Source of the DNA: a virus
Direction: 5' to 3' (one strand)
Virus record (IMG/VR): IMGVR_UViG_3300025096_000131
Coordinates: 1 to 24,227 of that record
Length of the DNA: 24,227 bases
This document shows positions 4,006-17,900 of the stretch, one piece after another. Every line of letters begins with the position of its first letter. Positions within the stretch are counted from its first letter, which is position 1. The notes beneath the pieces are model-generated. The model had not been told where the DNA came from. It made no database searches and saw nothing but the letters and a program-made list of their open reading frames with translations. Position numbers and translations under genes: made by a program.

Positions 4006-5961
4006 ATGCCTTTAGTAAATTTTAGCAATATCGATTTTGATCAAATTAAGGTCTCTATACGAGACTATTTGAAAGCGAACAGCAATTTTACTGATTATGA
4101 TTTTGAGGGATCAAACCTATCTACAATTATAGACACATTAGCATATAATACATATATCTCCTCATATAATGCTAATATGGTGAGTAATGAGGTGTTTATT
4201 GACAGTGCTACCCTAAGAGAGAATGTAGTCTCTCTGGCAAGGAATATAGGGTATGTACCTAGGTCAAGAAAAGCAGCAACAGCAACAATTTCTTTTGAAG
4301 TTAATGTTGCTACGAAGAATATATCAACAATAACTCTACAACCAGGAATTATTGCAACATCTAGTCTTCTTTTTGGAAATCAATCTTATGTTTTTTCCGT
4401 TTTAGAGGAAACTAAGGCAACTGTAAGTCCTGGAGGCATTGCATCTTTCCAAAATGTTCCAATTTATGAAGGAACTTTTGTTAAACAGTCATTTGCAGTC
4501 AGTTCTAGGACTCCTAATCAGCGATTTATCCTCACTAACACTGGAATTGACACCAGTTTACTTAAAGTTATAGTAAAAAGAGACGAAAGTTCCACTGTTT
4601 CAAGAGTTTTTAGACAATTTAACAGTTTATATAAGATAGATTCTCAAACTCCCATATATTTTCTTCAAGAAGTAGAAGATGAGAGGTATGAATTACTCTT
4701 CGGAGATGGAATTTTTGGAATGGAGTTGAGTGAATCCGCTTTATCTTATATCGAAACAACTTATGTGGTTAATAGTGGTGAATTAGGTAATAATATTTCA
4801 CAATTTTCCTTTGCTGGTCAGTTATTAGACCAAAATGGGGCAGCTGTTACCACTGGAATTTCAGTTATTAATACAGAAATTGCCTCTTATGGAGGATCTT
4901 CCATTGAAAGTGTAGAATCGGTTAAAAAATATTCTACTCAAATCTATTCTGCTAAGAATAGAGCAGTAACTGCTTCAGATTATGAAGCAATTATACCCCA
5001 AATTTACCCAGAAACAGAATCTGTTTCTGCTTATGGTGGTGAAACTTTAAATCCACCAGCATATGGAAGAGTTTTTATCAGCGTTAAACCACATAATGGC
5101 ACTCATTTGTCTAGTTCCATTAAAAGAAGCATTGCAAATGACTTAAGAAGGTACTCTGTTGCTGGAATTATCCCCGAAATTGTTGATTTGAAGTATTTGT
5201 GGTTAGAATCTAATTCTAATGTTTATTATAATACCAATCTATCTTCAGGTCCTGAGAATGTAAAATCAACAGTATTATCAAATATTCTAACTTACTCAAA
5301 TTCTTCTCAGTTAAATAAATTTGGTGGGAGATTTAAGTATAGTAAATTCCAAAAAGTCATTGATGACAGTAGTGAAGCAGTAACTTCTAATATCACAACA
5401 GTGGCTATGAGAAGAGATCTGGAAGCTGCCTTAGGTCAATTTGGTGAATATGAAATTTGCTTTGGTAATAGATTCTATATTAGAAACCCCGGGAAACCTC
5501 CAGTGATGGATAATGAAGTTATTGGATATAATATTAGGTCTTCTGGATTTAAAGTGAGTGGATTAAGTAGTACTCTTTATTTGGGAGATACTCCAAATTC
5601 AGATTTAAAAACAGGATCACTGCTTTTCTTTAAATTAAATTCCCCCACAGAGGTTGTAGTGGTTAAAAAATCAGTTGGTACAATTGATTACATTAAAGGA
5701 GAAGTTAAACTTAATCCTGTTAAATTTATACAAACTGAAATGAATCGTAAATCATCTTTACTTGAAATTTCTGCCACTCCTTATTCCAATGATGTGATTG
5801 GATTACAGGACCTTTATTTACAACTAGATATGAATAACGTGGTAGTTTCTATGGTGGATGACAGAATTTCTTCTGGAAATGATAATTCTGGTAGTAATTA
5901 TCTTGTTAAATCTAGTTATGTAAATAATTTAATTCGTGGAAACCCTATTTACTCTTCATAA
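4006..5961 (+). CDS. gp6: Baseplate wedge protein gp6 (baseplate J-like)
   Basis: At 651 residues it is close to T4 gp6 (660). The N-terminal region has the typical run of short helices (NTYISSYNANMVSNEVF, then ATLRENVVSLARNIGYVP; about residues 47-90). The central core around 316-361 has RAVTASDYEAI, a YGGE turn and YGRVFISVKP, which are hallmarks of the gp6/baseplate J-like fold. gp6 forms the dimer ring that ties the six wedges together and contacts gp25, gp53 and gp7. The ATG directly abuts the gp25 stop, and TAGG three bases upstream may assist initiation. No frameshift or unusual codon use was seen. Confidence 0.95.
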   Translation: MPLVNFSNIDFDQIKVSIRDYLKANSNFTDYDFEGSNLSTIIDTLAYNTYISSYNANMVSNEVFIDSATLRENVVSLARNIGYVPRSRKAATATISFEVNVATKNISTITLQPGIIATSSLLFGNQSYVFSVLEETKATVSPGGIASFQNVPIYEGTFVKQSFAVSSRTPNQRFILTNTGIDTSLLKVIVKRDESSTVSRVFRQFNSLYKIDSQTPIYFLQEVEDERYELLFGDGIFGMELSESALSYIETTYVVNSGELGNNISQFSFAGQLLDQNGAAVTTGISVINTEIASYGGSSIESVESVKKYSTQIYSAKNRAVTASDYEAIIPQIYPETESVSAYGGETLNPPAYGRVFISVKPHNGTHLSSSIKRSIANDLRRYSVAGIIPEIVDLKYLWLESNSNVYYNTNLSSGPENVKSTVLSNILTYSNSSQLNKFGGRFKYSKFQKVIDDSSEAVTSNITTVAMRRDLEAALGQFGEYEICFGNRFYIRNPGKPPVMDNEVIGYNIRSSGFKVSGLSSTLYLGDTPNSDLKTGSLLFFKLNSPTEVVVVKKSVGTIDYIKGEVKLNPVKFIQTEMNRKSSLLEISATPYSNDVIGLQDLYLQLDMNNVVVSMVDDRISSGNDNSGSNYLVKSSYVNNLIRGNPIYSS

Positions 5962-5980
5962 AAATATAATCTTAAAGTAA

Positions 5981-8900
5981 ATGGCAATAGATAGAATCCA
6001 ATTCCAAGACCTAGTTACTGGCCAACTCCCAACGTATGTTCAGGAAGATTTTCCTCTTCTTGGGGAATTTTTACAGCAATATTATTTGTCTCAAGAGATA
6101 GATGGTGGAACATATGATCTATTGCAAAATATGGATCAATATGTAAAAGTTGATGAATTATATAATCTTAAAGATTCTACTCTATTGGGTGATGATGTTT
6201 CATTTGTAGATACCACTGTAAGTACAGACGCTTCTACTAATTTTACGCAAGGATTTCCAGAAAAGAATGGTATTATAAAAATTGATAATGAGATCATATT
6301 CTATGGTAATAAGACTACAACCTCTTTTGAGAACTGTATAAGGGGGTTCAGTGGCATTACAACCTACATTGGGAGTGATACCCCAGATAAGTTAGTATTT
6401 AAAGAAACTGTTACTGAGAAGCATGAGAAGGGGAGTGAGATACAGAATTTAAATATTCTATTCCTTAAGGAATTTTTCAGAAAACTTAAGCGTCAGGTTG
6501 TTCCTGGATTTTCTGAAAGGGAATTGAGTGGTGATCTCAATGAAAGAAATTTTCTTTTTGGTGCTAGTAGTTTTTATGATGCCAAAGGAACTGATGAAGG
6601 ATTTAAAATACTTTTCAGAGCATTGTATGGAGATGAAGTAAAAGTTCTCAAACCTAGTGAATTTTTATTCCGTCCTTCAGATACTGATTATGTGGTTACT
6701 CAAGATTATGTTGTTGAAAAAATAAGTGGCGATCCTGAAGATCTTAAGAATTTAACTCTTTTCCAAGATAGCACTCAATCTAGAGGAACAGTAACTAATG
6801 TTCAGAATTTGCTTTATGGAGACGGAGAATATTATCAAATTAGTATTGATGCTGGATATCAAAGAGATATTGACTTAAGTAGTGGAACTATTTTTGGAAA
6901 GTTTAAACCTAATCCAAAAACTCAACTTTTAACTACTGTTGGATCTGGAACTACAGTTTTAGATGTTGATTCCACTATTGGATTTCCTCCTTCTGGAGAA
7001 TTAGATACTCTTGATGAAGATGGAAAGCAACTTAAATTAAAGTATGGAAGTAAAAGTTCTAATCAATTTTTCGACGTTCTAACAGGTGCTGGAGTTACTT
7101 TAACTAAAAGAATTGAGAGAAAAGAAGATATACATTTAGATGACTATTCATATGCTTATGTTGGCATTACTACATCTACTCAAATTAAAGTTAGATTTAC
7201 TACTACTCTTAAAGATCTTCAATTAGATGAACCAACATATTTGTATAATGTAAATGATACTATTAAACTCCAATCTTTGGGAATAGAATCTGATGTAATT
7301 AGATCTGATAATTGGAATTTTAACGTTAAAACCGAGTGGGATATTAATAAGGTTTCTCTAATTGATGCTACTGAGAATAAGTATCTTTTTAGTACTCATG
7401 ATGAAAACATTTTAAGACCAGGATATGATATTACTGTAACTGACGCATTTGATTCTCTTACTGGTGGAAGGGTTATTAAGAAAACCTCCGGAATAGGATT
7501 TGAAGCTGTTTTGGCTAGCGGTATTGATCTTAATGGCAACTATAGAGTAGAGAATAAACTATTAAAGGGTAATCAAGAAAATCATACTTTAATTAATCAG
7601 TCTATTGCTAATGTTCAAAATACATACTCCAAATTTGATGGAGAAGTTTTAGTAGCATCTAATTCTATTCCTAGTTGGGGTGAAGATGTAGATTTAAACG
7701 TTTATGATAAAATAAAATCTTTCTCAGGAAGAGCTAATGGAGAAATCATCACTTTTGATGGAACTGATGACCATGGATTCTATACTGGTAATGGTGTTTA
7801 TTATGAGGCAGGAAATATTGTAACTACTACTCTCATTTATCAGAGAACTCTTACTTCTACTTCCATCAGTAAGTTTGATAATATGGATCAAGGGGTCTAC
7901 TATGTTTATAGAGTAGATGCTACTAGTATTAAGCTTTCTAGAAGCAGATCAGATCTATATGAACAAAAGTATATTACTCCTTCTGGGGACGTAGTTAATA
8001 ATAAATTTATCTATTATCCTTATTATCAAAAATCAATATCTCCTCAAAGTCTTTATAGAAAAGTTATTGATCCTCTTAAAAAGGATGATTCTTATGAGAC
8101 TTATACTGGACATACCGGAATTTTACTTAATGGCGTAGAAATCATTAATTATAAATCTGGAGATCAAATAATTTATGGTGATGTAAAAAATGTGGATATT
8201 ATAGATGGTGGAAGTGGATATGATATAATTAATCCTCCTCTTTTCCATGTTTCTGATGTTGTTGGAACTGGTCTTACTGGAATATCTGCAGTTGAAGGTA
8301 GTTTAGAAGAGATCAAAGTAGTAGATAAAGGATTTGATTATATTGATGCTCCTATAGTTACTATTAGCGGAGGAAATCCTATACAGACTGCTTCTGCAGA
8401 AGCTATTATAACTGATATTGTTCATACAGTTTCTTTTAATGCAGAAAGAGCAGGTGGTAATATAGCGGTTTCTACAGATGGTGGATTATCTGGTATTGGT
8501 ACTACTTCTGCATCTATAGGTTTCTCCACTTATCATAAGTTTGCTCCTTCTGAAAAAATCATTTATAAGACAAATGGGGGGGACGCTCTTGTAGGTCTAG
8601 TTACTAATTCTGCTTATTTTGTACAAGTTGTTAATGATTCTAAGATTAAACTTCATGGTAGTTATAGCGACGCTGTTGTGGGCGTTAATACTATAGAATT
8701 TACAAATTATGGAACAGGCATACAAAATATTCAATCTGCAAATAAAAAGAATATAGTAACCAATATAGTTGTAACTGATTCTGGTTCTGGATATCAAAAT
8801 AAGAAGAGAGAGATTGTTGTTAGTGGAATTAATACTGCTAGTAATTTAATTAAGATCACTAATCACGGATATGAAACTGGGGAAACTATCAGATATAGTT

Positions 8901-11900
8901 ATGAAGGAGGGTCTAATACGTTATCTGGACTTTCTACTACTACTGATTATTATGTTTCTAAGTTAGATGATGATAATTTTAGACTATGTTTAGTAGGAAG
9001 TGGTAGTACAACAAATTATTATTTAAATAATAAAATCTACGTTTCTTTAGGTTCTACTGGAACAGGATCTTTTAATTATAAACCTATTACTGTTACTATT
9101 GATGGCAATATTGGTATTGCTACTTTAACAGGCCAAGATTTTAGAGCTAAGATTCAGCCAAGATTTAGAGGCCAAATTAACTCTATTGATTTAACTAATA
9201 ATGGAACTGGATATGGTTCTTCTGAAATTTTTAATTTGGATAGACAACCAGAAATTGATTTCTATAGTGGAAATGGTGCTTTAGTAAGTCCGGTTATTAG
9301 TAATGGTAAAATTGTTGATATAGTTATTACTTCTAACGGTAGTCAGTATAATTCACCTCCAAATCTTGTACTTAGTGGGGTGGGATCTTTTGCTAGATTA
9401 ACTCCTATTATTAATAATGGGCAACTTATAGAAATTAAGATAATTAACAGTGGTATAGGATATGAAGAGGGTAAATCTTCTATTAAAGTTGAAGCAGCAG
9501 GTAAAAATGCCGTTACTGATGTAGATATTAGAAGATGGAATATTAATGCTTTTGAAAGAGATTTTAATAATATTTCAGCGGATGATACATTCTTAAGTAA
9601 TAATATTTCAAATACTTCTTTGCAGTATGGATACATATATGTTCCTCGTTATTTGAGAGAAAATACATACGGAATAACTGAAGGAAAAATTTTATATGGA
9701 AATCCAGATTTAAGAAGAGATGTTGTTACTGGAGAAGAAGAAGATAGTAAATATCATTCTCCCATTATTGGATGGGCATATGATGGAAATCCCATTTATG
9801 GTCCTTATGGTTATGCCACTCCTAGTGGTGGTTCTATTACCAGAATGCAATCTGGGTATCAATTACAAGTTAATCCCACCAATAGACCTGATGTAGGATT
9901 ATACAAGGAAGGATTTTTCACAGAAGATTATAGTTTCGAGGATGAAGGACATTTGGACGTCCATAATGGAAGATTTTGTGTAACTCCTGATTATCCTAAT
10001 GGTGTTTATGCATATTTTGCTACTATTGATGCTGTTAATAGTGGAATTTCACCATTTGCTAAATCTAGACCTCCTGTTTTCCCCTATTTAATTGGACAAA
10101 GTTATCATTCTGAACCTATTGATTTTAATTTCACAAATTCTTCTAATCAACAAGAATATGATATAGTAAGCCATACTTGGTTAAGGAATACATCTCCTTA
10201 TAATCTAGATGCATCTAAGAGTGGATATGATTATATTTTTAATTCTAATAGTTTAAAACAACAAACTCTTAATGTTGAAGCAGCAACTGTTGGAAATGTA
10301 GAATCAGTAAAAATTATTAGTGGTGGAGATAATTATCAAGTTAAAGATAAAATTTTCTTTGATAATGGTGGAACTGCTGGAAGTGGAGCAAGAGCAAAAG
10401 TTGAGAAAATTGGTGGAAAGAAAATTATAACTGTTACTACTAATACGTCAGAAATTACTGATGTGGAGTTCGGTAGTAATAATTTTGATCAATTAATTGG
10501 TTTTTGTACTACCCCACACCCCCTCAGTGATGAAGATGCAGTAAACATTACAGGCCTTTCTACTCATTATCCAGTAAGTAGTGGGGAATTTGAGGTTGGA
10601 GTAAGATCTGATAATTTTATATTGAATTTGGGGATAGGTGATACATCCACTACTGGTATAGTTACTTATTTCTATGTGGGAGGTAATTTACATTATCCAC
10701 ATATTAGACCTAATGATATCCTAGGAATAGGAACTGAAAAGGTTAAGGTTTTAAATATTGATAAAAAGAGTGAAAGAATTAGAGTTCTTAGAGAAGTTGA
10801 GGGGACAAAAACTTCTGGAATTGCTTATACTAGCAGTAGAGCATTATTTGAAATTCCTAGGAAGTTTAGGATTGATGTAGGACTTTCTAAAACTACTAAA
10901 TCTTTCAATGTAAATGAGGAATTCTATTTCTATCCTCCCGAAACGGTTGGACTAGGAACAGTTACTCCTACTGGAGCTGGAACCACCATTGTTTTTGGAA
11001 ATCCAGGAGTTGGAGTTGCTTCTATATTCCTTGAGCCACGATCTCTCCGTCTCCCAGATCATAGATTAAAACTCAATGATAAAGTTACTTATAATGTTAA
11101 TAAATTGAATAATGGAGATGTTGCAACTGCTATTTCTGCTTGGAATGGAATTACAACTACTACTCCCGGTCCTCATTATGCACCTTTAACAGATCATGCA
11201 ACTCTTTATGTTGCTCCTCTTACTAGGGATACTATTGGATTGGCTACTAATCCTGTTGGATTAGCATCTACTGGTGGTGGATATGCTGGTATTGGTACAG
11301 ATCTTGGATTGTTATACTTCACATCAGTAGGAACAGGCAATTATCATAGTCTGAAGACTTCTTTTGATGATGTCTTAACTGCTCAAGTAAGTATTAGCAC
11401 TGTTACTGTTGCCGTATCTACTGCTCATGGATTGTCTAAAGGAGATACTGTCTTTATAGATTTAAATCCCAAAAATACTAAAACAATAGATGTTAGATAT
11501 GATGATTATAATAGAAGAATGGTATTTGACCCCACAAGTTTTTCTACTGGAGATGTAGATGTTGCTCAAAATACTATTACTCTAAGTGATCATGGATTTA
11601 ATACTGGGGATAAGGTAATCTATAAGTCAGACTCTCCTATGACTAACCTTCAGCATGAGGGAATGTATTTTGTTATAGTAGATTCTCCAGATAAAATTAA
11701 ATTAGCTAATTTAGAAATCGATGTAACCAATGGAGTTCCTATTAATATATCTGGAGAATCTGCTGGAATTATATGTAGAATTAATCCTTTAATTGAAATT
11801 AGTAAAAATCAAACTTTAAAATTTGATTTATCACATTCAACTTTAGCTTTTATTCAAAATAGTGTTACATATTCTGCTTTTGATTTAAATCTTTATAGTG

Positions 11901-14900
11901 ATAGTAGGTATAGTAGTCAATTCTGGACTTCTAAATCTACATCAGCATTTGAAGTTACCAAGAGTGGAAATCCGGGAATAACCACTACTGCTAATTTGAC
12001 TTTAGAATTTAAAGATAATGTTCCTGATAATCTATGGTATAAATTCTCTTTACAGAATCCCGATATTATTCCCAATATCAAAAGTGAAATGATCATTGAT
12101 AGGGAATCCTATGGTTATACTAAAATTAATGCAGTAAAGACTCTCTATGATGGACAACAGAATGTTGTAGGAGTTGGAACTACTACATTTACCTATAATC
12201 TTAAGAGACCTCCTCTCAAATCAGGATATGGTTCTACTGATTCTTCTCCAACCTATGAGACTACTTCTCTTACATCTAATGGGACTATTAAGAAAGTAAA
12301 AGTTACTAATACTGGATTTTCTTATAAAAATTTACCAGGAATTGCTAGTATCACTAGTACTTTAGGTGCAGGAGCTCTTTTAGAAGCAGAAAGTAAGAAT
12401 GTAGGATCTATCTTGGCAACTGAATGGGATGCTAATGGAATTGGATGGGCATATCCTTCTGATCAAACTTTAAGAGGAGTTGCAAATCTTCCAGAAATTT
12501 TAAAGGTAGAACCATTATCTTCCTTTAAGAGTATTGGTGTTACTTCTGCAGGTAAAGATTATCTAGTAGCACCAGATTTGATTGTTATTGATGGATATAC
12601 TAAAGAAGTCCTTACTGAGGCGGATATAGAATATGAATTAGGTGATAATCAAGTTAATATTTTATATAACCCCACAGGAATCTATAATACCCCTCCTACC
12701 ATCTTACCCATTAATAATTCTAATGGAGTTGGAATTACTTCACTTTCTTATACTGATGCTACTAAGACAGTAAGACTGTATCTTAATGCTTCATTTAGTG
12801 ATGCTGAAGATTTTCATTATAAAGTAGGTGAGCCTATTTTAGTTGAAAATGTTAATGTTGGGGTGGCTACACTTGGAAAGGGTTATGACTCTGCTGGTTA
12901 TAATTACGTTCTTTTTGACGTCACTGCAGTTGACTCTCAGTTGGGTGGAAGTGGTGCTTGGGTGGAATATAGTCTAGAAGATCATCTAGGGTCTGGAGAG
13001 GTTCCTGGAGCAGTCTTATCACAGACTTCTTATGCTAGAGTAATATCTAAGAATCAATTCCCAATCTTTAATCCAGTCTTGAAGAAAAATAATTTTGCAA
13101 TTGGGGAAAATGTAACTAATGGTGAAACTATTGGTGTTGTAGAGTCTTGGAATAACAAAACTGAGTTTTTAAAAGTTTCAGTTAGCAAAGAATATAGTGT
13201 TGGTGAGATAGTTAAAGGATTAAGTTCCAATACTCAAGGACTAATTGGAAATAAAATTAATTTCAATTCTACTATTAAAACTGGAGCTGGTGCAACTATA
13301 ATCGATGGATGGCAAAAGATTACTGGATTCTTGAATAATAGTATGCAGAAGTTGCCTGATAATCAATATTATCAAAACTTCTCTTATTCACTTAGTTCTA
13401 AAGTTCCTTTCGAAACTTGGGATGATCCTGTAAGTATTCTTAATCATACATCTGGGTTTGAAAAATTTGCTGATTTACAAGTTATAAGCGAACAAGAAAA
13501 TCCATTTCAACTAGTTGCAGGAGCTGATGACAGTAATATTGAGGTTGTGGTTGATGTTATTAGTGAAGGTTCTTTAAATTGTGAATATAATTTTGACTAT
13601 GTTAGTGAAGGTACTGTTTATATAAATGGATCTTTTTTCTCTACTGATATTAGATTTGAAAATAGAATTATAAGTGATTATTATGAATCTGTTGGAAATA
13701 GAGTTCTTACTATAGATGATTTTAGTTCCTCCTTTAATAGTAATGAAGGAACTAGTAAGTATGGAAAAGTAGGAGCAGGTAATTCAAACTATACTTATAG
13801 TAAGATAATAACTTATGTGAAGGATAGAAGTTATACTGATGAACGACAATTTGCAGTTGTAGGTGTTGTTCAAAATGAAGCATTAGGTTATGTTGCCCAA
13901 TACGCAACTATTGAGTCTGTTGATGATCTGGGATATTACAGTTATCTCAACACCTCTACTGGTTGGGATTTAACTTTCTATCCCAATAATTATGAGACTA
14001 GAACTTATGATATGTCTACTCTCAATTTCAGTATTCTAAACAATTATAGTGGAGTTACTACTACTGCTCAATTGGGCGATGTTGTTAATATTAATAGTGG
14101 AGTATCAACAGTTGCTGCTGGTGTTACAGGCACCCTTGTTTCTATATCTAACACTTATAGGGCTGCAAAAGTCTTAGCAATGGTTCAGGATAGCAGTAAT
14201 AATTATACTGCACAAGAATTCAATATGATTCATGATGATTCAGTTGTATTCTTACAGGAATATGGAAATATTGATAATGTAGATAGCACAGTCTTTACTG
14301 GATTTGGAACATTTAATGCTTATTTGGATGCATCAAATCTCAAATTAGATTTCATCTCATCTTATGATTCACAAGTAACATGTAATGCATCTATTGTTGC
14401 TATTGCAGATACAGCAACTGGAATTGGTACTTATTCTCTTACTGCTTCTAGATTAAGTTCAGATTATGTTGCTATAGCAGCAACAACCATTTTAGCAGCA
14501 ACTACAGTTGCTACTTTTGATACTCCTTATGATGCCGGATATTATGTTGTTTCTGTGAAGGATACTACTAATGATCTTTATGAATTATTAGAAATAGGAT
14601 GCATTAAACAAGGAACTGATCAAGAAGCATTACTTGTAGAATATGGCAATGTGGGAACTGGGGGAAGTATAGGTAAAATTGGAATTTCTGCTTCTGGAAG
14701 TACTGCGCTTAATATCACTTATACTCCTAATACTTCTACTGCTGTTCAGGTGAGAGCATTTGGTGCTGATATGCAGGTTTATAATGATAATAGCAATGAT
14801 TCAGCAATGCCTGCAGATAATATTGTTATTCATTCCAACTATGGATCTTATAGTGGAACTAAATTAAATCTTCAAACTCAGTTTGCTCTTAATCATGATG

Positions 14901-17900
14901 GAAATGCAATCTTTAAGAGGATATTTGATGGAAGTGATGCTGGAATTGCAGATACAACAGAAAATTATATAAGAATTGCAGACCATTATTGGGTTAGTGG
15001 GGAAAATGTTCAATATGGTTGGCCTGGAACGGGCACAACTATGTCCATTGGAATCGATGAAACTGTAGTTGCTGGAATTGGAACAACTGATAAGTTGCCT
15101 GGTGATTTATATGTGGTTAAAGTTGATGATGGGAAATTAAGATTTTCAGGTAGTGCAGAAGATGCTTTAGCATCTAATCCTACTACTTTTGAACTTAGAT
15201 CTGTTGGTGTTGGTGAATCTCATACTATTACCTCCAAGAAACAGAATACAAAGGCATTATTATGCATTGATAACATGATTCAATCTCCTCTGGTAGCTAC
15301 TGCTGTTACTACAACTTTGGGAGAAAATATTGTTTTCCAAGATAAGTTCCTTACTACAGGAATTACTTCTATTGCTTCTCAAGACATCATTAAGATGGAT
15401 GAGGAATATATGCTTATTGAAAGTATCGGTGTGGGCGCAACTTTCAGAATAGAAGTTGAAAGAGGTAAGATGGGAAGTGCTATTGCTATCCATACTTCTG
15501 GAGCACTTATCACTAAGATGGCTGGCAATTATCAGATTGTTGATAATACCCTCAATTTCTCAGAACCTCCTCATGGTCAAGTTCCTTTAAGCACTTCTAC
15601 TGCTCAACCAGATGATAGGGATTGGGTAGGAATTACCACTAATTCTACTTTCCAAGGTAGAACTTTTATGAGAAGAGCTGCTGAAGGAACTAATGAAGAA
15701 ACATATGCTAGCAATTATGTCTTTGATGATATTTCTAATCAATTTACAGGAATTAAGAGTGACTTTATTCTAAAGGCTGATGGTTCAAATACCACTGGAT
15801 TCTCAACAAATAATGCAGTTATTTTGATTAATGGAGTATTCCAACTTCCAGAAGGAGAGCAAGATAATTTACCTAATAATTATACTATTAATGAAGCAGA
15901 TCCTGGTGTTTCTACTATCACCTTTAGTGGAGATATTAGAGAATATGGATATGATCCCAGTAGAGCTGAATTCCCAAGAGGTGGGATGATTGTTTCAGTA
16001 GCAGCTACTTCTGGATTCGCTTATCAACCTTTAGTGGGAGCAGCAGCAACTGCTGTCGTTGGATCTGCAGGAACTATTACTAGTGTAAGTATTGGTAATA
16101 GTGGATCTGGTTATAGGTCAGGTGTTCAAGGTACAGTAGTTGTTGGTGTTCAGACTTATAATACCGGTATTGCATCCGCAGTTCCAATTGGAACAGCCAC
16201 CATCAGTGAAGGTCATATTACTGCAGTTGCTATTACTAGTGATCCAAAATTCTATATTCCAAGATCTATATCTGGTGTGGCATATAGTTCTGTTACAGGA
16301 ATGACTACTGTAACTACTAATTGGAAGCATGGATTGGATGCTGGTGATCAGATTCTATTGTCTGGTATTGCCTTTACTTGTGAATATGCCCCCTCAGTAT
16401 CTGTGGGCATTGCAACTTACACCAATACTAGTGGTGTGATGACAGTTACTACTTCAACTGTTCATGGATTAAATGCCAGCAAGACTAAAGATTTTGTTAT
16501 TCTAACTGGATTGGGATTCACTTGTGCTATTGATTCTGGAGTGAGTACTCATTTCTATCCTAGAGCAAAAGATCCATTCTATGATACTGCTGTTTCAATT
16601 GCATCTACTACTGCTACCACTATTACTCTGAATGTTGGATTTGCTAATGCTGGTCAGCAATATACTCATACTTGGAAAGGTGGGACCGCAACAAATGCTA
16701 TTCAAAGCGGTGGTAATTATGGGCATAAGTTTGTAAGAGCTAAGTCTCATTCGGTATTAGCAGATTCGGGTGCTACATTTACGCCTCAGCATGTTGCTTA
16801 TACTCCATCAATTGGAATAGTAACTATGACTATGCCAAGTCATGGTCTTACAACTTCCAATAGTGTTAAGATTGATCTTAATTCTTTGACACTTACTTGT
16901 GCTATGGATGCTTATAGAACTGAGCATACTTATCCCAGAACAAGTGATTCTATTGCAGGCATATTTACAGCAATTACTAGTGTAACTACAGATACAATTG
17001 GATTTAATGTTGGAGTTTCTACTATTGTTAATCACAGCATTACTACTGCCACTTATAATGCATCTACTGGTGTAATGGCTTTGACTATTGGTGCTCATAC
17101 ATTGAAGACAGGAACTAGTGTTAAGATTGCTGAAGAATCATTGACATTTGACTGTTCTAGAGATGGATATGCTACAGATCACAAGTATCCAAGAAGAGGA
17201 GATCCTTTCTTCAATGGAATGAAGGTTATTAATGTTAATACTACTAGAGAATTTGAAGTTAATGTGGGAACTTCAACTGTACCAACTTTCTATAAGACTG
17301 GGGGAATAGTTCAACCTGCTATTATTGCTCCTAGACAAGGAACCAGTAGTGCTGGAACAGGAATTGCTACAGGTGTAGATCCTGCCTTTAATGGCACTCC
17401 AATCAATAGAATTATTAGCGATACTCAGTTTGAAGTTAATACAGGTATATCTACCAGAGATCATCATTATGCTAGAGGTGGAACTGTTTCTCAACCAGTT
17501 GAGATAGTTATTGATGAACCTTTAAGTTATGACAATATTATGCTTCAATATAGTGCAGAATCTCAATCTGGGGTAGGTAAGAGTGCTACAGTTGATATTG
17601 TAGTAGGACAAGGATCTAGTGTTGTTGATTTCACTATAAGAGATTTTGGATATGGTTATGGTAATGGGGAAATTTTAACACTTCCTGTAGGAGGAACCAC
17701 TGGTATTCCTACAGATACTACTACTAATGTATTTGCAGAATTTGCATTAACTATTGAAAATATCTTTACAGATAGTTTTAATGGTTGGTCACTTGGACAA
17801 CTACAAGTGTTGGATAAATTAGATTCTCAATTCGATGGAACCACAAAGGCATTTAGACTTTCAGTTAATGGAGAAACTGTTTCTATTCAGGCTTCTAAAG

